Shown: positions 34,045 through 45,549 of the stretch, piece after piece
Layout of the letters: each line of letters begins with the position of its first letter
Position numbering within the stretch: position 1 is the first letter of the stretch
NCBI GenBank assembly: GCA_951230915.1
Contig: OX579635.1
Span: forward strand, 45,570,001-45,634,000
DNA from: Antitrichia curtipendula
Lineage: Eukaryota; Streptophyta; Bryopsida; Hypnales; Leucodontaceae
Length of the DNA stretch: 64,000 nucleotides
Direction of reading: 5' to 3'
Made by a program: the position numbers and the translations under genes
The notes under the pieces: generated by a model
What the model saw: the letters and a program-made list of their open reading frames with translations, nothing else
Told to the model about the DNA's origin: nothing
Databases searched by the model: none

Positions 34045-34108
34045 GTTCCTCACGAAGCGCTTTGAATTAAAAATGATTAAAGAATACCAAGTTCCTCACG
34101 AAGCGCTT
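34045..34108 (+). repeat. 46-bp-period tandem duplication in an exon-like region
   Basis: GTTCCTCACGAAGCGCTT stands at 34045-34062 and again at 34091-34108. The second unit continues in a coding-like frame (VPHEALGILFRQRKN), while the first runs into a stop. The duplication probably broke an exon. Confidence 0.55.
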
Positions 34109-34257
34109 GGCATTCTTTTCCGACAAAGAAAGAATCTGTTGTGTAGAAGCGTACCAGATTGTTCGATTATCGAAGAATTTGTAGTTATCCACTTTCTCCC
34201 GATTGCCGTAGAAATGTTGTATGACAAAGCGGCCTTGCTTTCCCTTGCATCAATGTA

Positions 34258-37200
34258 ATGAAAAAGCACTATTTAGTTGAGAGGTTGTTGGAAATAAAAG
34301 AACTTCAGCAAGGTATACCCGAAATCGTTGATGTAGTATTTGGTGGTTGTAGTTGGTAATGAAAGGAATGACTTCGATTCTAAATGTAACAGAAGTGGTT
34401 TTACATTATTCATAGCATTTTTGAATTACTAATGAACTGCTAAAGAATTGTGCTGTACACACCTATTTCTGAGTTTAGGACTTTTAAGAACCCTTCACGT
34501 GCACTTCAAAAAAGTATAAGACTTCACCAAAACAAAAAGTAGTTGCATGCCTAAAGTAATACTCCATTTTCCTAAATGCAACCCTCGTTAAACTTATATA
34601 AAATCTATATTGTCTAGCATTTATGAGAAGGCAATTGGATGCCTAATTTTTCATTTAGAAAATAAAAGTTGGTACATCTTCACTTTGAAATGCATTCATC
34701 ATGGCTCATTTTTCAATTCTTGAAGAAGTATCAATAATCTTATTATGCTTTGACATAGTAAACGGTCTCACGATTGCTAAATGTTGTTTTTGAAACCACC
34801 TACAAGGTGGACTTGAAGAAGAGGGTTGGAATTCTAGTCCCTTCCTATAAAGTGGTTTGGGTCTCATAAAAAAATTAAGAATATATATTGAACAAAAATT
34901 AACGTTGTAAAGGTTTCCTTAAGACTAGAAAGGTGGTTGATTAATGTACTGTGAAATACGGAATCATATTACACCAAGTAATTTCCTAACTTTCATAAGT
35001 ATGTAAATTGAAAGTTTGATGAAGTTGACAATTTTGACACGTGTTTATGAATGAAGCACTACTAAAGATGTTGACATTCATTTTTGATGTGTTTTATTTT
35101 TCCTACAGAGACACATGTGCTGTACCCCAACAACATAGGGAGTGAGCTTCAGAAAGATGCATATAGTGTAGGTTCCTGGAGAAAAGAGCAACATCGGCAT
35201 TCACATCAAGTATTTGTCCAGAAGTCCGGTTGTTTTTTTTCCAACATTTAAGTGGATTATTATTCTAAAAAAAGTCTAAATGCAAGTTCTTAATAATGAA
35301 ATCTACATTTCCATACAAGAACATTAGGAAATTTAATCTTACTTTGAAATAGAGAAAATATTTTTAATTCTCATTTCTATAGCATAGTGCACCATAAGAT
35401 GTTCTAGTATAGTGTGATTATATATTTTTGGATGAATTCCAGAAACTTTGCTGACAGACACTGCAAATAGGCAATATGAGAAGCATGTTATTAGAGAGAT
35501 AAATCTTTCTATAATTTCACTTTAAATGTGTTCAATAATGAAATTCACATAAGACTTGTTGATTTTTTTAATTCTAGTGAAGGCCTATATATTTTTATGA
35601 ATGTGATAAAAGATTTTGAAAGTTCTTATGGACACAATAGTGCAAGTGAAGTGCGTGGTGTTTACATATGGGTGTGCTGAACAAACACATATGAACATTG
35701 TTGGTTGCCCAGGAGGAATGTGAAATTGTATTTCACACTACTATGGGGCATTTGAAGTATCTCAAAGTTTGTAGTGATTTTAGGTATGTTACATAATTGA
35801 AATTCAATAATGTGGATTGAGACATTGTTAGAAGAAGTGAAAAATGCCATATTTAACTATTTTTGGACTTTTAAAGGGTCCAGAATTAATAATCGATAAA
35901 AAAAATGGTCATTTGGAAATAATGAAAAACATCAAGAGATCTATGTAAAACATTGGGAGATCATTACAAAACATCTGATGATCTATACAAACATCTGGAG
36001 ATCTCCAGATGTTAATATCTGGAGAGTTTTTATTTCTTTGTCCAGAATTCACGTAAAAGTCCAAAAATAGTTAAATGTGGCATTAAAACACTATATGGTA
36101 ATTAATATCCTAGAAGATTGTGGAAATTTTATTGTGAAGTGACTCTTTCAACAATAGTCATCGGGCATACTTGTAATTCTTATAATTTCAATGACATTTG
36201 TAGCATGTACCTTAAAAAACATGAATGACCAAATCAAATTTTTATTTTCTAGTTCTTTGTGGCAGAACTGCTAGAAGTTGAATACCTAAGGCAAGATATT
36301 GACGTGGAACGCAAGCATCACCATACTCTAGTCGGTTTCTTTTCCACTGGCAGGTGCAAACATTTGTTAATTTCAGGTTTTTTTTTTAAATGAATTACAC
36401 AATGTAAAAGAAAAAAACTGCAACAAATATGTGGATGATTTTCTGGAACTTTGACACTTAACATTTGAAGAGAGAAGGCTTTAAGCGTCATTGCAAGGAA
36501 AACTGGTCTTACTTATTAGTGAGAGTGCAAGTGATTCTCTTGTCATCTGTTATAGCTTTTGTAGCAGAAGTCCAAGAAGCAGAACATTCTTATTGGAGAT
36601 GTCTAACTACATGGTAATGAAGTCTTTATTTTGGTAGTAAGTAAATAGAAATATTTCATATTTAAAATGTATTATTGCTTATTCTGACAAAATGGAGTCT
36701 ATAAAGGACACAATCATTATAGATAACTGAAGAGTTGCAGCATTTCATATCGGTGCATTCCGTATGTAGAATAGGCTTTGCAAACTTCACGCTTTGGTTT
36801 AAAAAACAAATGTGTAGTATAATTTTGAATGTGATGTTCATAATATGCACTTGGTGTAGCTCAGATTCACGAAGTGAGAATTCAATGTTATTGTCCATTA
36901 ATGTATTTATGTACTTATGATAAATTCAAACATGGTGTTGCATTGGTGGCCGCATAATACTTCAAATTGAACATCTACAAATTTTAATAGGAGTGTAGTT
37001 GTTGAAACGTCAATAGATGATTATTTTGAAGTGAATGTTCACTTTAGCTTGTTCTTTTTTCGAATTTATTTTACTTTATACGATAGACAAAAAACAAAAT
37101 ATTAAGAGAATAGTAAGAAAATTTATGTTTTGTTCTATTGAGAAGAGATATATTATGTTATCAAATACATAGAAGTTTGAGGGTAGAGGATTGAAGGTAT

Positions 37201-38642
37201 AGGGGATTTGCTCAAGTACTAGCGGTACGTGTTTTTGTATACATGTATATAACATTAGTTGTTTAAATTACAGTTGCGTTTATTTGTATAAATTGTGTAG
37301 GTGTGGAAATTAAATATTTTGTGATAATAATTGTCATTTGTCTTTCAAAAATAGTTGGTTTAGTCAGGGGCCTACAATTTTTGTAGAACAACTTCTAACT
37401 TCACGAAAACGACATAGTGTGTTCTTTGTATTTAGTATGTAGAAATAGACAATCTTAAACTTCTGCATAGAACTTTGAAAAAATTAAAAGACATCCTCAA
37501 ATACAAAGTTGTTCTATTTTTTGTAGGTCATCATGGCACCAAAGGTTCATTCAGAGTGGTTAGAGCACGGATGGTGGATCGTAGCGGAGGATATGGAGAA
37601 GTCCTTTTTGTGGGTCATGGATTTTCTAATTGAGGATGGGCGTTACTGGGCTGCACTGGGGACTTCTTTCGGAGTTGTTGAGGGCCTTACAGGCACTGCA
37701 GATGGAGGATTGACTGTATCAGTGAGTAATATTCAAATGGCATTGGAAAAGTATAGACTGAAGAAGTCGCTCATGATGGCTCCAATTCCACCGGAGTTCC
37801 TTTTAGTATTGTCACCAATCCATGGCTTGAAGAGCTTGGCAAAGTCTTGGAAGAATGTGCCTGAAGAACTACGGATACGTAGAGAAGCATCAGTTCAGAA
37901 GTTCAAGGATATGACCCCTCAGCAGTTGCACACCGCACGCACTCGATATAGAGAGATTCGGAATCATGAAGAAGTATCGAGAGAGAATCCTAACATTGCC
38001 AATGAGCGTCCTGTATCTAGAGATCCGGAAGACACAAATGAAGTTTATCGAGATGCAGCTGTTCCGGTAAATGAGAGTTGGATTTCTTTGAACGAAAGAA
38101 ACCGGAAGCCAGCTGTTGTTGAGGAGGGAATAGGAAGCCTTGCAGAGGAGGAGGAAGTTCTTTCAAGGCAAAGAACTCAACGTCAACGTCTACAATCTAC
38201 AACATCCAATGTTGTTGTTGAGCCCACGGAAGATATTGAAGTTGAGAGGCATGATGAAGTAGTAGTACAAGGAAACGCCCCAATTATGCCAACGTCAGTG
38301 GAGGTGGAAGTTGGAGGGGAATCGTTGCAACTAGTGGAGACTACATATGGATCCCCCATACCAGATCAAGCAGTACTGTTCCAAGAGCTTGAAAACGAAG
38401 GTAAAGTTGGAGCTCCTATAACAGTCATAGAGGTTGGATCAGGGTCAAGACGTCCAAAAGTAGCGTCAGGTAAACAAATATATAGGTCACGTGTTGTAGT
38501 GGCCAATATAGAGGCTCAAGGATCTGGCGTTGCAATAAGACGGGGTGCTGGTAGAGGACGTGGGAGATCTCGAGTGCAAAGTCATCCTGAACAGGAGTCT
38601 CAGGATGTCATGAACTCCCTACGAGATTTCTATCGCAGAGAT
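34258..38642 (+). CDS. Unidentified multi-exon gene, 3' part replaced by an inverted duplication
   Basis: Phase-consistent exons: about 34258-34312 (phase 1 out), 35109-35209, 36253-36353 (phase 2 out), 36565-36613, and 37527 onward, where the frame is open to 38825. All junctions have AG acceptors and GT donors, and all four joins keep frame. Readable segments include HYLVERLLEIKELQQ, THVLYPNNIGSELQKDAY, LLEVEYLRQDIDVERKHHH and, in the last exon, HSEWLEHGWWIVAEDMEK, IPPEFLLVLSPIHGLKSL and an RGAGRGRGRSR box (RGG-like, suggesting nucleic-acid binding). No known domain is recognised. Coding-like sequence upstream (about 33990-34256) is in a different frame and carries the 46-bp tandem duplication. 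From about 38604 the exon consists of inverted-duplication sequence, so the true C-terminus is lost and about 60 foreign residues follow. Whether it is a cellular gene or part of a mobile element is open. Confidence 0.55.
34380..34850. mobile_element. Decayed relative of the 21.6-kb Tc1/mariner-like MITE
   Basis: The interior shares AACAGAAGTGGTTT, CATAGCATTTTTGAATTA and a GAGGGTTGGAATT end-like block with the element at 21604-22013. The left terminus was not found. It seems truncated. Confidence 0.4.
34860..37526. other. AT-rich intron DNA of the unidentified gene
   Basis: Apart from the small exons listed with the gene and the MITE at 35843-36084, no signal is seen. Base composition is strongly AT-rich, as in plant introns. 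Confidence 0.4.
35843..36084. mobile_element. MITE with 31-bp ends and a central 22-bp palindrome
   Basis: Inverted ends AATGCCATATTTAACTATTT continuing TTGGACTTTTA match with one mismatch. Inside, ACATCTGGAG|ATCTCCAGATGT (35991-36012) is a perfect palindrome surrounded by partial copies of ACATCTGGAGATC. Length 242 bp. It lies in an intron of the unidentified gene. Target duplication unclear (possibly AAA). Confidence 0.65.
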
Positions 38643-38681
38643 GATGTGATGACTCCCTACGAGATTTCTATCGCAGAGAAT
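38604..38681 (+). repeat. Tandem 39-bp unit at the left duplication border
   Basis: The unit GATGTSATG(A)ACTCCC then TACGAGATTTCTATCGCAGA is present twice (38604-38642 and from 38643). The last 27 bp are identical. Only the second unit continues into the left arm. The first is a partial extra copy of the arm's outer end. Confidence 0.8.
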
Positions 38682-41298
38682 GGTCGTTGGGGGCATGCCA
38701 CGAGTGACGGCAGATCTGTAGGTGCTCAAGTGGGGACGATGAATTGTAGCAGGAATCGTCTTATGTTGGTTCACGGGGCGCAGCAGAATCGCTCAAGAAG
38801 AAGAGAGAGAGGGCCAAAGCAATAGACTGGGTCACTGAGTGGTCTGTTCTGCAGAGGTCGCGAGGCTTTGCAGACACTGTTCACCTTTGTCTGCACGAAT
38901 CGGGGAACTTCCGTGTTTCTGCAGCTTCGGCGTTGCTCAACTTTCTGACGGTGGTGGTTGTCGGAAACACAAGATGTTAAACACCCGCCATCCCTCGTCT
39001 CTAGGCCCCCTCGAGTTTGAGGAAGGGCTCCTTCCATCTGGGCCCTCCAAATGGTTGGGCGGCTGAGATCGGTTGACGGGGTGTGGTTCGTTGCTTGGCT
39101 TGGTAACTTGGCTGCTTGGGGGAGTTTCCAGATGTCATGCCATCTGGTTTTGAGATGTCCTGCCATGAACTGAATTGAATAAACTCATTCAATAACTCTC
39201 TTGCTTGGTGGCTGCTAAACTTATTCTTGGCTAGCTGGACATGCTTATAGCTTAAGTAGAACACTAAATTAAATCTAGCCCATGAAGTGAGCTGAGGAGG
39301 ATAATTTTGGGTGGTTTTAGGGGGTAAAAGTTTTTAAGAAAAAAACTATTTTGAGCTGTGTCTAGGGTATGTTTTAGACCCCACCTAGCTAATTTGGGGT
39401 CTCTGATTGCAAATATGAATTCAGAATTTGCATAAAATAAAATAATGTGAAAAATAAAATAAATTCAGCAATTTCTCCGGGGTTTAAAATCCTACTTTTT
39501 CACCCTTTATGGGACGGGTTTAGCGTCCCACAACATTCTCATGTAATGGGGGTCACCATTTGATCATATTCAAAAGGATCCTCCTCTCCAATCTCTCTCA
39601 AAGAATTTGTTGTGAATTTTTATAATACATTCCATCCTCAAATTGTCAATACCTTAATCCTAAATCCCTAATGTATATTAATAAATGCATTTGGGTCAAA
39701 GCACACTCAAAGGTACCATTGGGATTACTTTGCTAGGACAGGACTCGAGTCCTTTTTTGAACTTTTGAAGCTATAAATTACTTTAATGTTGTCATTTTAA
39801 AGAAAAAATTATAGATGAATAGTATTGCAAAGTCTCTTTCTAACAAATTGGAGAAAAAAATTTGTGAAAAAAATCCTTTAAAAGATGAAAATCACCAATT
39901 TTAAGGCTAAATTTAGTGTCTTTTTTACAATTTAGTACTTTAAAAGGATATTTTCATTCAAATTTTTTATACTTCTCAAATATATGACTATTTAAAAGAA
40001 TTTTTAGCTAATAAATCTTGAACTAAAAATAATATAATTTTCTAATTAATTGATTGATTATTGATTGATTATTGATTTCATCCAATACAAAATTTAGACA
40101 TTTAATTCCAAAAATAGATTATATAGGGACCTTGAAGTCAATAATATATACATATTTTGTTCAAATACAATCATCATTTGGATTATTTTTTATATTGAAA
40201 AGGACGTTCACAAGTTTTTACTCCTGAATATTATAGAAAATAAAAAAGTACTCAAATTGTAGCAAAATAGTCCTTTTTTACTGTATCATATGATTATATA
40301 TGTACATGATTTTTTTGGATTCAATCACATTATTATTCATCAAAAATTAGAACCTTTTTTTACCATTGAAAAACCTAACATGTTGACATCTAAACTTCAA
40401 TTGGAACTAAAATAAAGAAATTTTTATTTTTTGATGAATAAAACAATATTAGGCTTAACATGACTTGAAATACTAGACAAAAAGGACTAAACTACCTATA
40501 GTTAATAGATTAGCATTAAAAAACGGTAGCTAAAAAGAATTGACATTGCAGATTTTAGTGGGTCTGACCCCTTTTGTGGTACATTTGAGTGTGATTTGAC
40601 CCATTTGGCATACTTGATATATCACATACATATCACTTAATATTTCATAAGTAGTCATAATGATTTTAAAATGTTTCCTTAAATTATAAACTTTATCATC
40701 ATTATGTTACTAATTCATAAATTTTCTATCCCTACTATGGTTTAGAAAGTTTTCTCCAATGCTCTTGAATATTCTTGAATGATCTTTTCTTCACATCTTA
40801 AGAGTACCTTTTCTTTGATTGATTCTTACTAAATTCCCTTGTACAATGTCAAATTCCTCACTCTTTATAGTTCCATTTTGTAATTATACTTTACTCCCAA
40901 AGTGTATTAATAACGAAAGAGATAAAACATAAGATTAAAATTTGAATAGTGCTATTCAATTAGGCCATTCAATTAATGAATAAAAAATGTGCATAAAATC
41001 ACTACTCTTAGAGTGTTACATTTCAACCCATCACAACAAATTTCATACATAGAATGATTGCCAATATAGTATTCGCTATCATTTAAAAATTGTAATGGAG
41101 TGGAATTCAAAAACTTAGGGGTGAATGCGATTATATTTTTTCCATTGTGTCAATTGTGACTAATGTTTGTGACTTCTATTTAAGGAGTTAGTGAAATTAA
41201 TCAAACTTGACATTTACTTTTAAGTTCTATGTCTAAACAACCATCTACCTAAACACAACATTGTACTCATGAAAATTTGTGCCCATTCATACTTGATT
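38643..41298 (-). repeat. Large inverted duplication, left arm (2,656 bp)
   Basis: This arm is the reverse complement of 45550-48205. The arms have exactly equal length, and only scattered single-base differences were seen by eye (for example A/G at about 38970, T/A at about 41290). Its outer end lies inside the last exon of the unidentified gene. It holds, backwards, the DNA just upstream of kinase A. Confidence 0.95.
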
Positions 41299-44200
41299 TA
41301 CAAGATGTGAAATTGTTGAAAAAGATGTGGAATTGTTCTTTAAGGATTTGAATATATATTAGAAAGGTGGATGCAAAATTTGTATAATTCAAATTAGTTG
41401 TTTGGTGTTTTTCATTGAATGAAGGTTCAATTATAGTGGTTTTAACTGCTATTTTATTATGATAATTGTATTTGCATATATTATATCCAACATTTGTATC
41501 ATTTTTTATTGTGTTCTTCAATCATATCTATGCATTATATATATGTTTAAAAAAAATTTATATATAAGTTTGTGGCAATTCCAATTTTTGATAATGAGTT
41601 TTATTTGAATATGTTTTAAGAACTTAAAGAATGCTCAAAGCTTGTTAATTCAAATGTGACTAATGTCCCTAACCTAAAAAATAGGGGGTACTCGCATTAG
41701 TAAATTATAAATTAATTTTTTGGAAAGTTTAATCTTATTTAAACATTAAAAAATAAATAGAAGTGAAACACTTAAAGTAAAAAAGTTTGTGCGTACAATA
41801 TGAATTTAGTTCAAAAGTATAAATGAACTCATTTCTAAAACAAATGTAAACATTAACCCGCAATTGTCTAAAGACTTTAGGCAATACCAAAAGCTATTAC
41901 TGGGAGCTATAATCGCGGGGAGGTCACTCTACAAAAAGTAAAAAACCACGTGAGTTAAACTATAGGGTGAGTTTTATTCATTGGAGCAAAAATTTATAAA
42001 TGATGTAGATCTATTTTAGCCTAGATTTAATTCTTGAAACATCATTATATATAAAATAGGGTATTGAAAAATCTTTTGATTTAAAAAAAAGTAGATATAA
42101 ATTAGTGTAAATAAAATTATAGAAGAAAAAAAATTAATTTTAGGATGAGTATAATCCTTAGTCTTTCTAAAGGATGAATGAAAAATATTATGTTTTAACT
42201 ATTTAACGCTTTATACAAGAAGATGTGTTAAAAATGAATCATCAAAGATGCTTTCTTAGTGTATTTTGGTACCTCCTAGCTCCTTGTTTTGAATCTCAAA
42301 TTTAGCCATGAAAATGGTCTCTTTTGAATTTGAACTCAACTAATAAAATGAAGCAAACCAAGTCTAGTTTCTATTCCAATTTGAAATTATGGAAAATTCC
42401 TAAAATTGAGTGTTTTATTGCAATGTGAATTTTGTGAATATAACCATAGTTCACTAAATAATTTTCTAATTATAAAATGACACGGAAATTTGATTAACAT
42501 CATGACGTTCTACACTATAATGTATGCCTATGACAAAAAATCAGATTTTTTAGCTCATTTTGAATTTAATATGAGTTTGAACTATTATAAACTAAAAATA
42601 AAAGGAAATTTTTAATTTGAAAAAAAGTAATTGAAATTAAATATCTTTTATACATGAAATAGTTCAAGGGCTTTGTGCAAGAGGTTGCTATTTTATTACA
42701 AATAGAAAGTTTTATGCATAAAAGAGTGCAAGGGTTTTATTTTGTGGCGTTTGGACATGCTATGTAAAATAAAAAATAATTTAATTTAATTTTTTTTAAA
42801 TCCATTATTTTTGCACCGTAGGTCCAAATGCCACAAAAGTGGCATGATTAGAAACCTTCATGCACAAAAAAGTGCAAAGGCTTGTTTTGTGGCATTTGGA
42901 CATGCCATGTAAAAGTTACATTTTTTTTAAATAAAAGATAATTTAATTCAATAAATTAATTTTAAAAAATTAATTACTTTTGAATTGTAGGTCCAAATGC
43001 CATGAAATTGGCTTGAATAGAAAGCTCTTTGCAAGGAGGAATGCAAGGGCTTTGATTTGTGGCGTTTGAATACGCAATGTGAAAGTTATTTTTTTTCCAA
43101 AATAAAACATGATTTAATTCAATTATTTAATTTAAAAAAATCTATAACTTCCACACCATAGGTCCAAACGCCACAAAATTGCCATGAATAAAAAGCTCTA
43201 TGCACAAAGGAGTGCAAGGGCTTTATTTGTGGCATTTGGACATGTAATGTGAAAGTTATGTTTTTTCCAAAATAAAAAATAATTTAATTCAATTTTTGAA
43301 TTCATAAAAACTTTGAAATTCAATCATTTTCACACCGTAGATCCAAACGCCACAAAACAAAGTCCGTGTACCCCTCCTTGCCAAGAGCTTTTTAGCAATA
43401 CCAACAATGCCACCAAACGCCTTATCATTTCTTAAATCTTAATGTATTAAATAAATAAAACAAAACAAAAAAAACAAAAAAAACAAAAAAACAAAAAAAC
43501 AAATTTAAGGTCAACATTTTCTTCATTTTTTTTTTTAAAACCTCAATAATTTCAAATTTTAACAAAAAAATTACAAATAACTTTTTGACACATGCCTTCA
43601 TCTACAAAAATTAGCATATTGCATTTTAATATCATTCGTAGTGCCAAAACAGGTTGTGGAATGCAATTATAATTCCATAATAATATAGGGTTGTCTTTAA
43701 GAGGTAATTAATATGACGGTCTAATTATGTTCACCTACTCATCTAAATTATAGGGTTCCAGTTTGGCTAGAGTAGACATCATGCGTGGCTCTTTTTTTGT
43801 ACGGTTCAGCTTTCTTTCTACGCAAGTCTTTGTACTTACCCTAATTGTTTTTTCTACTTGCTGGTAGCACTTTGCATTGTGAGTTTGGTAATGTAGATTT
43901 GGATCGGAAGGAGTACACTCTACACACATAAGATTTTGGGATCAGAAGCAGTATTTGTATGGTATCTGAATTGCACAAAAAATCCTCTCATTGAATAGCG
44001 TTACTTTGAAGCTTGCAAAGAACAAGGTTTGAGGAATTAAAATCTACAGTAAGCTTGCGCCCTTTCCTTTTTGTTTAAGTTTTGAAGTTTTATCACTAGT
44101 CTAGTGTCTAACCTCGCTCCTTGAATGGATGCATCTTTTCGCTCCAAGTTTTATCATTGATGCTTTCTTCAATCTGTGTTTTTTGCGATTGAAGTTCTGA

Positions 44201-45549
44201 TACCTTGTTTGAGCAATCGCTTGCTTGTTACACCAACATTTTCAAATTAAATATTTTAGTGAGTGTAATATGAAATGTCAATTACATAATAAAGCAATGA
44301 GAATTTCAATGATAAGAAACAATTGATGAAATTAAAGGATAGCCCAAAAGACATAATGTGAAATTTTTATTTATTAAAAGAGTGAAAATTGAATCAAAAT
44401 GTGCATTTCAAAGGTCAAAACACCATTTACAAGCTAGGCTTATCCTTTCATGTGCTATGCTTACATTGGCCAAATCCCCCTAATCTATTGATTTTTTTGT
44501 CCAAGCACCCAACCACCTATGCTTTGGGATTTAAAAAAAACAAAACAATAGCTTATTATGTAAATCTAACCGCATATAAAGATGGCCAACTTGATTCTTC
44601 AAAGCATCACTTCAAGCGCAATTTCATTTAAATATTTTTAATAATAGAAAAAACACTTCAAAGAACAAATTGACCACATTCTGGTCGTTCAGAAAGTTAA
44701 GGGTTAAGTTTGATCCTAATTTTTTATGTATGTTGCATATTTTTATGCTTAACATTCACCCAAAAATCCTTCATTATCAAACAAAGCAAAATTCCTAAAG
44801 TTTATAAACACTATAGCGTGCCAAAAATTAAGTTAGATTTTCATTTATAATTACCTATAGGGTGCTTAAAATTAAGACCAAGTAGCTTTTTTTTCTACTA
44901 CAAGGGTCCTTTAAAATCATGATTACTAAGTAAATAGCCTCCAAACAAATAGGTAGTTAACGCACGTGGTTACAAAACATAAGGGGAAGTGACCTCCCCG
45001 AGGCTATAATGAACTGATGTTTCTTTAAAATTTATTAATCTTCAACTCCAAAGAGTATATATGTGTCATCCATATTAAAAGACATCCACAAAATTGAATT
45101 CAAATAAAATGCATAGATGTTTTCCAAATAAATTTATAGAATAAAACTTCCAAAATTCACCAAAATTACAATTTCAACACTTTCATTTTTGTAATTTTTT
45201 ATGATTGGTTGAAATAGTAGCTAGTGAAGTGGTTTCTTTGAGATTTTGTTCTATAGAGGTGTCTTCAACTTTTCTTGAATGCAATGAGATGATAGTTTCA
45301 TAGGTTGAAATGTTGCAAATTATGCAAAAAAAAATTTCAATGTTGTACATTAAATTCTTTTGGCCAATCAATCCAACATTCATGAAATAATGAGAATTTT
45401 TTATTTTTTTATATAATTTAAACAATAGTACTATATAATTAACTTGATGTAAAAATAAAAGTTGGACGTTCCTATTTTAAATCCTACCCATATGGTATCT
45501 ATGATTGCAAGCACCTAGGTTTGGAAAAAATTTGAATCTTAAATTTTTT
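41299..45549. other. AT-rich spacer between the inverted arms
   Basis: 4,251 bp without a recognisable gene. It includes a degenerate tandem array (about 42660-43360), a CAAAAAA-type low-complexity tract (about 43455-43505) and isolated open frames without motifs. Confidence 0.55.
42660..43360. repeat. Degenerate tandem array, about four units of 145-170 bp
   Basis: Blocks of the form RAGTGCAAGGGCTTT..TTTGTGGC followed by RTTTGGACATGC recur at about 42724, 42869, 43037 and 43207. Each is followed 80-110 bp later by the reverse motif GGTCCAAAYGCCAC. Each unit therefore contains its own small inverted pair (GTGGCNTTTGGAC / GTCCAAANGCCAC). Confidence 0.7.

Noticed and set aside
39001..39264. 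87-residue frame repeated exactly at 47584-47847
   Set aside because: It is identical only because it lies in both arms of the inverted duplication. It has no recognisable domain and is interrupted context in kinase upstream DNA.
42600..43400. CRISPR-like array
   Set aside because: Units are long, degenerate and in eukaryotic AT-rich DNA without cas genes; it is an ordinary tandem array.
44698..44710. TTAAGGGTTAA as a piggyBac-type right end
   Set aside because: No left end with matching sequence was found. TTAACCCG at 41852 does not pair with it.
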